Source: CAIQOK01 sp043781315 (GTDB lineage Bacteria; Verrucomicrobiota; Verrucomicrobiia; Limisphaerales; CAIQOK01). Taken from it: DNA of 9,570 nucleotides. This document shows positions 1 to 6,394 of this stretch, one piece after another (within the stretch, counting starts at the first letter, position 1; each line of letters starts with the position of its first letter). The notes under the pieces are model-generated. The model was not told the origin of the DNA. It was given only the letters and a program-made list of their open reading frames with translations, and ran no database searches. Location of the stretch: the NCBI GenBank assembly GCA_043781315.1, contig JAYWBR010000459.1, positions 1 through 9,570 of the forward strand. Direction: 5' to 3'. A program made the translations under genes and the position numbers.

Positions 1-509
1 ATGGGCAGAAGGACATGCGAGTTGATGGCGGTGAAGGCGACGTTGACGATTTCAAAATCGCGTCCGGGAAATCGCTCTTGCAGCAACACCTCCAGATAGC
101 GCGACGGTCCGAAACCCGGCTCGGGATCGCCCATCGCCGCCGATTCGCCGAAGATGAAAATGCGCGTCGTGCCGGACGGTTTCTCGGCGCGCATCCGCAA
201 GGCGTTCGGCTGTCGCATGGTTTCCGGCGGAAAAAATCGCCGGCTGAAATCCTCGTTCTGAACCAGGAATGGTTTTCCCCCGATGTCCAACGATTTGAAA
301 AAGTGCGGATCGTAACCGAAGCCGGCCAGCCGCAGCACCAGTTCCAAACCAAGGAGCAACAGCGTCGGCAGCAGCAGCAGGGCCGTGAGGCGGAACAGCC
401 ATTTGCGCGGCCTGCTGATCGGCGCGGGACTTTTTCCGGCATCACTGGCGACAGAGTCATGGCGCGGAGCACGCGTGTGGTCGGTGTCGGGTTTTGGCGG
501 TTGCTGCAT
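1..509 (-). CDS. SGNH/GDSL hydrolase-like membrane protein, N-terminal part (truncated by window edge)
   Basis: The minus-strand reading frame opens with ATG at 509 and stays open to the window edge, giving 169 residues without a stop. After a polar, Pro-rich cytoplasmic leader (about 1-36) there is one hydrophobic segment (about 37-59, 'LTALLLLPTLLLLGLELVL'), then a loop and the SGNH block I 'RIFIFGESAAMGDPEPG' with the presumed nucleophile Ser123 in GES. It continues through 'DFEIVNVAFTAINSH', which aligns with block II. The arrangement matches the 704-aa protein at 2127-4241 (RIFLVGESAAKGYPQP; KVEIINLGTTAVAS), so the two are paralogues. The rest of the hydrolase domain, and any TPRs, lie outside the window. 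A role as an envelope-facing esterase or acyltransferase is inferred from the family. No Shine-Dalgarno precedes the ATG; the start was chosen because the hydrophobic anchor follows it at a normal distance. The substrate is unknown. Confidence 0.8.
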   Translation of the reverse strand, partial: MQQPPKPDTDHTRAPRHDSVASDAGKSPAPISRPRKWLFRLTALLLLPTLLLLGLELVLRLAGFGYDPHFFKSLDIGGKPFLVQNEDFSRRFFPPETMRQPNALRMRAEKPSGTTRIFIFGESAAMGDPEPGFGPSRYLEVLLQERFPGRDFEIVNVAFTAINSHVLLP

Positions 510-598
510 CCGCGAATGATTGGAAATGGCCGGGACATGTCGAGGTAAAAGGTTTCGCTGCTCTGGTGAAGGCGTCGCCGTTTGACGGAAGGAGGCTT

Positions 599-712
599 TT
601 GGACTGCGCCGGCAGAGCGTAGCGGCGACGGCGCTTTCGGATGAAGTGGCGCGTCCGGTCTTTCCAAAGTCTCCCAAAGCGGTGTCGCGCTGCGCTTGCC
701 ACCGCAGTCCAA
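599..712. repeat. Imperfect long inverted repeat (REP/MITE-like intergenic element)
   Basis: The left arm (599-640) begins TTGGACTGCG and ends CGCTTTCGG. The reverse complement of the right arm (673-712) begins CTTGGACTGCG and ends CGCTTTGGG. Aligned by eye, about 34 of 40 paired positions match, with two single-base gaps. The 32-bp centre (641-672) is not part of the arms. The element lies wholly in intergenic DNA and has no coding capacity that I recognise. Its arms would fold into a long stem in DNA or RNA. It has no T-tract, so it is not a standard terminator. A dispersed, possibly transposase-mobilised repeat is the likeliest identity. Confidence 0.7.
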
Positions 713-813
713 GGCGCAGTCGCAGTCAGGAGGGCAGCGAATAAGTCCCCACCCAGGCCGGCAATATCAGCTTTAGGGCACCACACAAAGATGCGGTAGC
801 TGTGCGGGCGAGG

Positions 814-822
814 TGTGATAAT
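814..822 (+). promoter_or_regulatory. Possible extended -10 promoter element for the pseudopilin gene
   Basis: TGTGATAAT at 814-822 resembles an extended -10 element (TG, one base, then GATAAT, five of six matches to TATAAT). It sits at the edge of the AT-rich stretch before the gene at 902. No convincing -35 hexamer lies 17 bp upstream, as extended -10 promoters can allow. It would leave a leader of about 70 nt. This is a weak call from sequence alone. Confidence 0.3.
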
Positions 823-901
823 TTAATCTCATCAGCCAAAGCCGAATGTTGCCCGTAAAACAGCCAGTTCAAAAAAACGTCGCAGAAAAATATTTCGTCA
901 A

Positions 902-1705
902 ATGACAACGCATTCCCTGAGCAACTTAAAACAAATCCAGGCCCGCCACGCCAGGGGTTTCACTTTGATCGAACTGCTGGTCGTCATCGCCATCATCGCG
1001 ATTCTTGCGGGCATGTTGCTGCCCGCCCTGGCCAAGGCCAAGACCAAGGCGCAGGCCATTCAATGCGTGAACAACCTCCGGCAACTTCAGATGTCTTGGT
1101 TCATGTACTCCGGCGATAACAGTGACAAAATCGTCGCCACCGGCGGCACGGCGGTGATTACTCACACGGTTCCAGTTGCCGCCAATTATCTGCCCGGAGG
1201 CATCTATGCAAACTGGGTGCTGGGTGCGGCGGCTGATGCCCAGGATGAGCTCATCCGCAACGGACTGCTTTTTCCCTACACCAAGAGCCTGGAGATTTAC
1301 AAGTGCCCGGGTGACCGCAGCAAAAACAACCGCAGCATGTCCATGAACGCGTGGATGAATCCCATCAACACCGAAGGCTTGCTTAACACCCCCTACGTCA
1401 TTTTTAAAAAACAGTCCAGCATCCGGCAGCCTACTGAAACCTGGGTGACGATTGATGAACGCTCCACAACCATCAACGACGGCTGGTTTGTGGTGCAGCC
1501 GGATTTCCCCAATGTCTGGAAAGATTTCCCCGCCTCCTATCACAACAATGCGGGCGGACTGTCCTTTGCCGACGGTCATTCGATCACCAAAAAATGGAAG
1601 GATAAAAACCTCCTCGACCAGAACACGGCCAGCGGCGTCCGCGCCGACCCGCCGCCGGATGGAGACCTGACCTGGCTCGCCGAACGCTGCACCTACAAAC
1701 CCTGA
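902..1705 (+). CDS. Type II secretion/prepilin-like protein with H-X9-DG motif
   Basis: This 267-aa protein has a type IV prepilin-type N-terminus: a basic leader, then 'RGFTLIELLVVIAIIAILAG' with Gly19 just before the expected prepilin-peptidase cleavage site and Glu24 as the conserved +5 glutamate. The hydrophobic helix spans about 20-42. The region after it ('MLLPALAKAKTKAQAIQCVNNLRQL') is typical of the pseudopilin-like families expanded in Verrucomicrobiota and Planctomycetes. Near the C-terminus 'HNNAGGLSFADGH' matches the H-X9-DG motif (His214, Asp224-Gly225). Cysteines 55, 135 (KCPGD) and 263 are present. These proteins are thought to be processed and exported, but specific roles are mostly unknown. 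No pilus or secretion-machinery genes are nearby, so the gene looks like a solitary member. The ATG at 902 has no Shine-Dalgarno; the short leader before GFTLIE supports this start. An intrinsic terminator follows. Confidence 0.92.
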   Translation: MTTHSLSNLKQIQARHARGFTLIELLVVIAIIAILAGMLLPALAKAKTKAQAIQCVNNLRQLQMSWFMYSGDNSDKIVATGGTAVITHTVPVAANYLPGGIYANWVLGAAADAQDELIRNGLLFPYTKSLEIYKCPGDRSKNNRSMSMNAWMNPINTEGLLNTPYVIFKKQSSIRQPTETWVTIDERSTTINDGWFVVQPDFPNVWKDFPASYHNNAGGLSFADGHSITKKWKDKNLLDQNTASGVRADPPPDGDLTWLAERCTYKP

Positions 1706-1733
1706 GATATTCCGGTTGGCTGATTGTTCAAAC

Positions 1734-1763
1734 CGTTGTCCGCGAGGACAGCGATTTTTTTTT
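1734..1763 (+). terminator. Rho-independent terminator of the pseudopilin gene
   Basis: The stem CGTTGTCC (1734-1741) pairs with GGACAGCG (1746-1753) across a GCGA loop, giving 8 pairs including one G-T. One base later comes a run of nine T (1755-1763). It starts 28 bp after the stop codon of the upstream gene, in the right orientation for it. Confidence 0.85.
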
Positions 1764-1814
1764 CGTTGCACTCAACGCGACTGATGATCGCCAGCGCCGG
1801 TAGGAGCTTCATTC

Positions 1815-2005
1815 AACCCGAACTCCGAAGTTCGGGGAGCACGCCCGCCCCGGGCGTGGCGGAACGCGCCCCGCGTTCCGCACTGGGGACGCCATACTTT
1901 AACCGATTGGTTTGAAAAGTTTCGTGCGCCCTCCGTTTTCCGCGAGGGCGCGGAAAACCGCACGCGGGGCGCGTGCGCTCCCCGTTCCGCTTCGGAGTCC
2001 GGGTT
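1815..2005. repeat. Large palindromic multi-hairpin element
   Basis: An outer inverted repeat pairs 1815-1840 with 1977-2005: GCTCCCCG and its complement pair perfectly, and after a 3-nt size difference TTCGGAGTCCGGG pairs with one mismatch. Inside lie four perfect hairpins placed symmetrically: 1840-1858 (8-bp stem CACGCCCG), 1859-1881 (10-bp stem GCGGAACGCG), 1935-1958 (10-bp stem GTTTTCCGCG) and 1959-1977 (8-bp stem CGCACGCG). The centre (about 1898-1918) is itself weakly palindromic around GATT. The left outer arm can also fold alone (CCCGAACT, CCGA loop, AGTTCGGG; 1817-1836). Loops are 3-4 nt. There is no T-tract. It could be a mobile or REP-like cluster, or a structured leader; the sequence does not decide. 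Confidence 0.75.
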
Positions 2006-2062
2006 CCACTCAAGCCGGCTTTCGTCGAGCCACTCCCGCAAACAAGGAACCGCATTTATGTT

Positions 2063-2091
2063 TTGCGCGCTGCGCCGAAGACGCTGATTAT
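2063..2091 (+). promoter_or_regulatory. Weak candidate promoter for the SGNH/TPR gene
   Basis: TTGCGC (2063-2068) and GATTAT (2086-2091) are separated by 17 bp, which is the ideal spacing for a housekeeping sigma factor, but each hexamer matches only partly (3/6 and 4/6). Transcription would begin about 28 bp before the ATG at 2127. It is the best candidate in the interval, not a confident one. Confidence 0.27.
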
Positions 2092-2126
2092 GCCCGCGCC
2101 GTCTGACGGAAATTGAAACCGACCCG

Positions 2127-4241
2127 ATGAAGCAAAAAATAAAAACCAAGCCCAGTCCGCCCCGCTCCGCACTTTCGCGACAAAAGAAATTATTTTTCGG
2201 CCTCGTGCTGCTCGCGTTGCCTGTCTTGTTGCTCATCGCGGTGGAAGGAGTCCTGCGCTTGTCCGGTCAGGGTGGCTACGCGCCGATGCTGCGGAAGGCC
2301 GGCACGGTTCCCGGCGGTTCGCTGGTCATCTCCGACCAGGCCGGGGCGATCAGTTTTTTTTTCGCGAACCAGTCGCGGCCCGGCTACAACGAGCAATACA
2401 ATTTCATTGATCCCAAACCCAAAGGAGTGTTCCGCATTTTTCTCGTCGGTGAATCCGCCGCGAAAGGCTACCCGCAGCCGCGCAATCTCGCCTCGACCGC
2501 GTTCCTCCAAAAAATGCTCACCGACGCCTGGCCGGATCGGAAGGTCGAGATCATCAACCTCGGCACCACCGCCGTCGCCAGCTTTCCGGTGCTGGGCATG
2601 ATGACTGAGGCGCTGAATTTTGAGCCAGACCTCATCATCATCCACACCGGCCACAACGAATTCTTCGGTGCGTACGGCGTGAATTCCATCAGCCGCGGCG
2701 GCACTGGCATTGCGCAGCTCAAGCTGACGCGCTTCGCCCGCTCGCTCGCAGTCGTGCAATTTTTCAGCCGCCATTTCCATTCCGAGGAATCGCTCAAAGG
2801 CAAAACCCTGATGGAAATCATGGCCGCCACCAGCTACACCGCGCCCGCTGATCCGATCCGGAAGTCCGCCGCCGACAATCTCAGCGCGAACGTCGGCGAA
2901 ATGCTCACGCGGTGCCGGCAGCGCGGCGTGCCAGCCATCGTCTGCACCCTGCCCTCCAATCAGCGCGACCTCGCACCCATCGGCGAAGATCAAGCGGACA
3001 ACTTGACGCCCGAAAATCAAAACCGTTTCCACACGTTGCTCGATGAAGGTTCCGCCTTCCTGCCCACCAACCTGGAAGCGGCGGCGACCAATCTCGCCGC
3101 TGCGATTTCCCTCGAACCGCAACACGCCCGCGCGCATTTCCTGAACGGCCGCGCGCTGTTTGCCCTCGGCAAAACCAATGAGGCCCAAACCGAGTTCGTG
3201 GCCGCGCGCGATCTGGATTCGATGCCGTGGCGCGCGACGACTCTGCAACAAACTGCGCTCCGCACCACGGCGGCGAAATTCAACGCGCCGCTCTGCGACA
3301 TGGAAGGAACTTTTCGCACGAACAGTCCTGGCGGCTCGATTGGCTGGGAGCTGCTGGATGATCACGTTCATCCGACCTTGCGCGGCCAGGCACTGATGGC
3401 CGAGGCGCTCGTCGCCACGTTGCGGCAGACGCCCGGCGCGGCGAATCTCTCCGAGGCGCAATGCACGCGGATTCGGCCGTGGGAAAAATACGCCGAGGAA
3501 CTGGGCGACAATCCGCTGGATCGCTACGGCGTGGATCACACGATGTGGGTCTTGTTCAACGTCAGCTTCATGCGGTCGCACAATGCCGAGGCGTACCAGC
3601 GGTTCACAGAAAAAACCACCGCCTTCACCGACACCTTGTCGCCCGAAGTGAAAACCGTGGTGCGCGAATGGGAATCGGAAACGCCGCACGCCGGCGGCAA
3701 GCGGCCCATCACCGGCATGGTCGCGCGCCAGTACATGCGCGAGAAAAAATTCGACGAGGCGTTGAAACTGTTTCAAATCGCGCAGCAGTCCGTTCCCGAA
3801 TACACCTCGTGGCACATGGAGTACGTCTATTTCGCGCTGGCCTGCCGCGAAAAACTGGCGGGCAAACTGAACGAGGCCGAACGTGCGCAAGCGTTGAGCG
3901 AAATCGAGCAGGGCAAGTTTCTCCTTCAGCGGGGATTTTCGCAGACGGGGTTGACCGAGCGCTACACCGGGCGGCTCCACCAACTGCGCGGCGAGTTTGC
4001 CGAGGCGATTCCGTTCCTGAACGCGAGCCGGCAGAAGCTGGGCGGGTTCGAGTTGGTGGCGGCGGATCAGGCGTTGTTCATGTCGCTGGTGAAGACGGGC
4101 CACGAAGCCGAAGCGCGGAAGCTGGTCGAGAACGGCATCGCCCACAGCGGGCAGTACGCAAATATCTACAAAGAACTGCTGACCGTACTCGAACAAAAAT
4201 CGCCTTTGCCCGTCCCAAAGATTGGGGAAAGCCAAAGATGA
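2127..4241 (+). CDS. Membrane-anchored SGNH/GDSL hydrolase with TPRs, one inserted in the catalytic domain
   Basis: This 704-aa protein starts with a basic leader and one membrane helix (about 21-44), which should place the rest outside the cytoplasm. The SGNH blocks are recognisable: I 'FRIFLVGESAAKGYP' (Ser110), II 'INLGTTAVAS' (Gly146), III 'HTGHNEFFG' (Asn177), V 'DDHVHPT' (Asp412/His415). All four catalytic-type residues are present, so an active esterase or acyltransferase is likely; the substrate is unknown. Between blocks III and V lies a TPR-like helical pair (about 318-363, 'LEPQHARAHFLNGRALFALG'), making the gap about 235 residues. More TPR-like helices fill the C-terminus (about 530-690, e.g. 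'KKFDEALKLFQIAQQSVPEY'). It is a paralogue of the left-edge gene. A T9 run (2354-2362) encodes part of SFFFA. No Shine-Dalgarno precedes the ATG. The stop codon lies in the long hairpin at 4214-4277. A role in the same envelope pathway as the nearby carbamoyltransferase is inference. Confidence 0.88.
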   Translation: MKQKIKTKPSPPRSALSRQKKLFFGLVLLALPVLLLIAVEGVLRLSGQGGYAPMLRKAGTVPGGSLVISDQAGAISFFFANQSRPGYNEQYNFIDPKPKGVFRIFLVGESAAKGYPQPRNLASTAFLQKMLTDAWPDRKVEIINLGTTAVASFPVLGMMTEALNFEPDLIIIHTGHNEFFGAYGVNSISRGGTGIAQLKLTRFARSLAVVQFFSRHFHSEESLKGKTLMEIMAATSYTAPADPIRKSAADNLSANVGEMLTRCRQRGVPAIVCTLPSNQRDLAPIGEDQADNLTPENQNRFHTLLDEGSAFLPTNLEAAATNLAAAISLEPQHARAHFLNGRALFALGKTNEAQTEFVAARDLDSMPWRATTLQQTALRTTAAKFNAPLCDMEGTFRTNSPGGSIGWELLDDHVHPTLRGQALMAEALVATLRQTPGAANLSEAQCTRIRPWEKYAEELGDNPLDRYGVDHTMWVLFNVSFMRSHNAEAYQRFTEKTTAFTDTLSPEVKTVVREWESETPHAGGKRPITGMVARQYMREKKFDEALKLFQIAQQSVPEYTSWHMEYVYFALACREKLAGKLNEAERAQALSEIEQGKFLLQRGFSQTGLTERYTGRLHQLRGEFAEAIPFLNASRQKLGGFELVAADQALFMSLVKTGHEAEARKLVENGIAHSGQYANIYKELLTVLEQKSPLPVPKIGESQR

Positions 4242-4277
4242 AAGCCTTTGGATCTTTGACTTTCCCCAATCTTTGGG
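4214..4277. repeat. Perfect 18-bp inverted repeat overlapping a stop codon, between convergent genes
   Basis: CCCAAAGATTGGGGAAAG (4214-4231) is the exact reverse complement of 4260-4277. After one mismatch (4232/4259) the arms continue for seven more pairs (4233-4239 with 4252-4258), leaving a 12-nt loop. The left arm encodes the last residues and includes the first base of the stop codon of the SGNH/TPR gene. The right arm ends about 40 bp before the stop of the convergent transporter gene. There is no T-tract on either strand. It could act as a bidirectional transcription barrier or protect mRNA 3' ends; that role is inferred. Confidence 0.8.
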
Positions 4278-4319
4278 CGGCTCACCAGTCTTGGTTTCCT
4301 TCGTTCTGCTTCGCGGCCC

Positions 4320-5678
4320 TCACCCGAGGCCCAGCCGCTTTTGAATCTGTTCGAGCGGCACGCCTTTCGTCTCCTGCACCATAAACTTTACCCAGACAAG
4401 CTGGAGCACCATCATGCCGCAGAAAAACAGGAACACGTAACCGGGCGCAAACGCCGAAACCATCTTCGGGAAAAAAGTCGTGAGCAGCGCCGCAAAAATC
4501 CAGTGCGTGAAACTGCCCAGCGCCTGCCCCTCGGCGCGATGGCGGTTTGGAAAAATTTCGGAAATATAAACCCAGATCACCGCCCCCTGCCCCACCGCGT
4601 GCGCTGCGATGAAGGCGAAAATGCACGCCGGCACGATGCTGAAATGCTCCGTGAAAAACGCCCACGCCACCAGCCCGAGCGAAAGGATGTAGCCGAACGA
4701 ACCGATGAACAGCAGCGTCCGCCGCCCCAGCCGGTCAATCAGCCACAGCCCGACGAAGGTGAAAAGGAGATTGGTCATGCCAATGCCGACCGACTGCAGC
4801 AGTGCGGCCTTCGCGCCCAGGCCGGTCATTTCAAAAATGCGCGGCGCGAAATACAGCACCGCGTTGATGCCGGAAAGCTGGTTGAAGAAGGCGATCAGGA
4901 ACGCGAGCAGGATCGGGACGCGCAACCGCCTCGTCCAGAACCGCGCGGCGGTCACCTGTTCGGAAGATGCAGCCATGATCTCGTCAGCCTCCGCCTCGAT
5001 TTTTTCACGCGACGCGCCCGGCTCGATGAGTTGCAGCACCTTGATGCCGGCCTCGCGGTCACGCTTGCGCCCCAGCAGCCAGCGGGGGCTTTCCGGAATG
5101 CCAAAACACAGGACGGTGTAAATCACCGACGGAAACGCCGCCACGCCGAGCATCCAGCGCCAGGCGTTCTCTCCGAGTCCGGCGAGCAGCGCGTTGGATG
5201 CAAAGGCGACGACGATGCCGAAAACGATGTTGAACTGGAACAGGCCCGCGAGCCGCCCGCGTTTCGCCGGCGGCGCGATTTCGGAAATGTAAAGCGGCGC
5301 GGCCACGGTGGAGATGCCGATGCCCAGGCCGCCGATGAACCGCGCGATGATGAAGGCGTTCACATTCCACGCATACGCGCAGCCCACCGCCGAGATGACA
5401 TAGAGCACGCCAATCCACAGCAGCGTGGCCCGTCGTCCAAACCGGTCGGTCGGCCAGCCGCCGAGCAACGAACCCACGACGGTTCCGTACAACGCCGCCG
5501 CCATTGCCACGCCGTGCATCCCCGCGCTCAACGACCAGAGCGCCTGGATTTTTTGTTCCGCGCCGGAGATGACAACGGTGTCGAAGCCAAACAAAAATCC
5601 CGCGAGCGCCGAGGTGATGGCCCAGAAAAAAATGCGGCCGCCGGGCGCGGCGGGTGGCCGGGAAGGTGGTTGATTCAT
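4320..5678 (-). CDS. Sugar porter family MFS transporter
   Basis: This 452-aa protein has the full set of sugar-porter (XylE/GalP/AraE-like) signatures: 'FLFGFDTVVISGA' (28-40) in helix 1, 'DRFGRR' (78-83), 'PLYISEIAPPAKRGRL' (128-143), 'PESPRWL' (195-201), 'NQLSGINAVLYFAP' (266-279), 'DRLGRR' (315-320), 'YISEIFPNRHRAEG' (371-384) and a C-terminal 'QETKGVPLEQ' in place of the usual PETKG. Length and about twelve hydrophobic helices fit the family, whose members are mainly proton-sugar symporters or facilitators of the inner membrane. The first Gln of the usual QQLSGIN sugar-binding motif is Asn266 here, so the specific sugar cannot be stated. It follows the carbamoyltransferase operon on the same strand after a 135-bp gap and may have its own promoter. 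No Shine-Dalgarno is seen before the ATG. Confidence 0.93.
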   Translation of the reverse strand: MNQPPSRPPAAPGGRIFFWAITSALAGFLFGFDTVVISGAEQKIQALWSLSAGMHGVAMAAALYGTVVGSLLGGWPTDRFGRRATLLWIGVLYVISAVGCAYAWNVNAFIIARFIGGLGIGISTVAAPLYISEIAPPAKRGRLAGLFQFNIVFGIVVAFASNALLAGLGENAWRWMLGVAAFPSVIYTVLCFGIPESPRWLLGRKRDREAGIKVLQLIEPGASREKIEAEADEIMAASSEQVTAARFWTRRLRVPILLAFLIAFFNQLSGINAVLYFAPRIFEMTGLGAKAALLQSVGIGMTNLLFTFVGLWLIDRLGRRTLLFIGSFGYILSLGLVAWAFFTEHFSIVPACIFAFIAAHAVGQGAVIWVYISEIFPNRHRAEGQALGSFTHWIFAALLTTFFPKMVSAFAPGYVFLFFCGMMVLQLVWVKFMVQETKGVPLEQIQKRLGLG

Positions 5679-5724
5679 GCGCGGAGCAAGGGCGGGAAGG
5701 ATTTAGGATGGCTGGTCATCCGAA

Positions 5725-5754
5725 ATAATTGGCGGGAACCTTCGCAGAAAGCAA
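5725..5754 (-). promoter_or_regulatory. Weak candidate promoter for the sugar porter gene
   Basis: On the minus strand TTGCTT (5754-5749) and AATTAT (5730-5725) are spaced by 18 bp, about 45 bp before the transporter ATG. The matches are partial (3/6 and 4/6). It is the only plausible pair in the 135-bp gap, so the transporter might instead be read from the operon upstream. Confidence 0.25.
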
Positions 5755-5813
5755 CGAAAGGATTTGCGCCGAGTTGCACTCGCGGTGAGTTCGCAAACCC
5801 GATGAAGGGCGAT

Positions 5814-5966
5814 TCATTTGGCCGGATACATCACCGGTGCCAGCACCGAGTCGCCGCTGAACAACATCAGCGCGATGACGATCAGCACCAGCACCACGAG
5901 CGGGATCAGCCACCACTTTTTTTCCTGGCGAAGCAGGGTCAGAAATTCCTGGATCAGTTGCTTCAT
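5814..5966 (-). CDS. DUF5989/SxtK-type small membrane protein, second copy
   Basis: This 50-aa protein, read from the minus strand, begins MKQLIQEFLTLL and has 'RQEKKWWLIPL' (13-23), one hydrophobic helix (about 20-37) and a short tail ending MYPAK. The RQEKKWW-IP core followed by a single helix is the hallmark of the DUF5989 family, known from SxtK-like proteins next to carbamoyltransferases and SxtJ. It is 22/50 identical to the first copy at 8219-8371 and exactly the same length. It is the last gene of the operon, 25 nt after the SxtJ-like gene. The function is unknown; an inner-membrane partner of the carbamoyltransferase is inferred from context. No Shine-Dalgarno is obvious, so translation may depend on coupling. 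Conservation against its twin makes this a confident gene despite its size. Confidence 0.9.
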   Translation of the reverse strand: MKQLIQEFLTLLRQEKKWWLIPLVVLVLIVIALMLFSGDSVLAPVMYPAK

Positions 5967-5991
5967 AAAATCAGTTGGTTGAAAACGCGCC

Positions 5992-6393
5992 TCAGAACAA
6001 GCGGTCCAGCGGCCCGGCGTCTTTGGCGGATTGCCAATACGTCGCCGCGTCGCGCGGACGTTTGAGTTGCAGCGGATCCTTGCCCGCCAGCCGCAGCAGC
6101 CAGCCCAGCGGCGTCACGATGAAAATAAAAACCCCGAGCAACATGATGCGTCCGATGACCTGGCTGAGCGCAAATCCCAGCCGCATGGAGAGCCGGTAGT
6201 AGCCGCGAAACCAGTCTGGCCTCGCCAACGCGCACAAAGCCGCCACACACATCACCGCCAGCACGCCCAACCAAATTCTCTGTGCGATGACGTGCCGCCA
6301 ATACAACACCGAACTCACAATCGCCAAGCCCAGCGCGGTGAGCAGCGCCTGCTTGCGCCATTCTCTCGGGTCTTCTTTGAAGCGGAGTTTCAT
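5992..6393 (-). CDS. SxtJ-like membrane protein
   Basis: The 133-aa product (MKLRFKEDPREWRKQ...) has three likely membrane helices (about 16-31, 39-57, 82-101). It carries a family-like core 'DWFRGYYRLSMRLGF' with 'GRIMLLGVFIFIVTPLGWLL', and a C-terminal tail 'DPLQLKRPRDAATYW'. This pattern fits SxtJ-family proteins, which occur beside SxtI-type carbamoyltransferases and small DUF5989 proteins; the biochemical role is not known. The ATG at 6393 was chosen because it lies one base after the stop of the carbamoyltransferase (TGAAATG), an arrangement that suits translational coupling. An in-frame ATG at 6462 would add 23 residues but overlap the upstream gene by 68 bp, and the extra residues look like read-through of that gene's shadow. 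Confidence 0.85.
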   Translation of the reverse strand: MKLRFKEDPREWRKQALLTALGLAIVSSVLYWRHVIAQRIWLGVLAVMCVAALCALARPDWFRGYYRLSMRLGFALSQVIGRIMLLGVFIFIVTPLGWLLRLAGKDPLQLKRPRDAATYWQSAKDAGPLDRLF

Positions 6394-6394
6394 T

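Larger units (their letters stand above)
510..901. other. Divergent intergenic region between the left-edge SGNH gene and the pseudopilin gene
   Basis: This stretch of about 390 bp separates two divergent genes. Open frames across it have no recognisable protein features. It holds the large inverted repeat at 599-712. Nearer the pseudopilin gene it becomes AT-rich (about 815-900), where a possible extended -10 element lies. I see no RNA gene. Confidence 0.6.
1706..2126. other. Intergenic region with terminator and a large palindromic element
   Basis: This gap of about 420 bp has no recognisable gene. It contains the terminator of the pseudopilin gene (1734-1763), the multi-hairpin palindrome (1815-2005) and a weak candidate promoter for the downstream gene (2063-2091). 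Open frames here follow the symmetry of the palindrome and lack protein features. Confidence 0.65.

Noticed and set aside
52..402. Minus-strand 116-codon frame at the left edge
   Set aside because: It is in a different frame from the SGNH-like protein, which has the GES motif and membrane anchor; this frame has neither.
599..2005. CRISPR array
   Set aside because: The repeats are inverted and differ from each other; there are no regularly spaced direct repeats.
2190..4235. Minus-strand open frame of 681 codons opposite the SGNH/TPR gene
   Set aside because: Antisense shadow; the plus strand has catalytic motifs, membrane helix and TPRs.
3461..4384. Long plus-strand open frame of 307 codons overlapping the SGNH/TPR gene
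   Set aside because: Arg/His-rich composition without any domain, out of frame with the clear SGNH/TPR protein; a product of high GC content.
5770..5782. Small hairpin CGAGT-TGC-ACTCG after the second DUF5989-type gene
   Set aside because: Only 5 bp and no T-tract in the minus direction; too weak to call a terminator.
4341..6065. Plus-strand open frame of 574 codons opposite the sugar porter
   Set aside because: It is the antisense shadow of the transporter and the DUF5989-type gene: highly charged, no recognisable domain.
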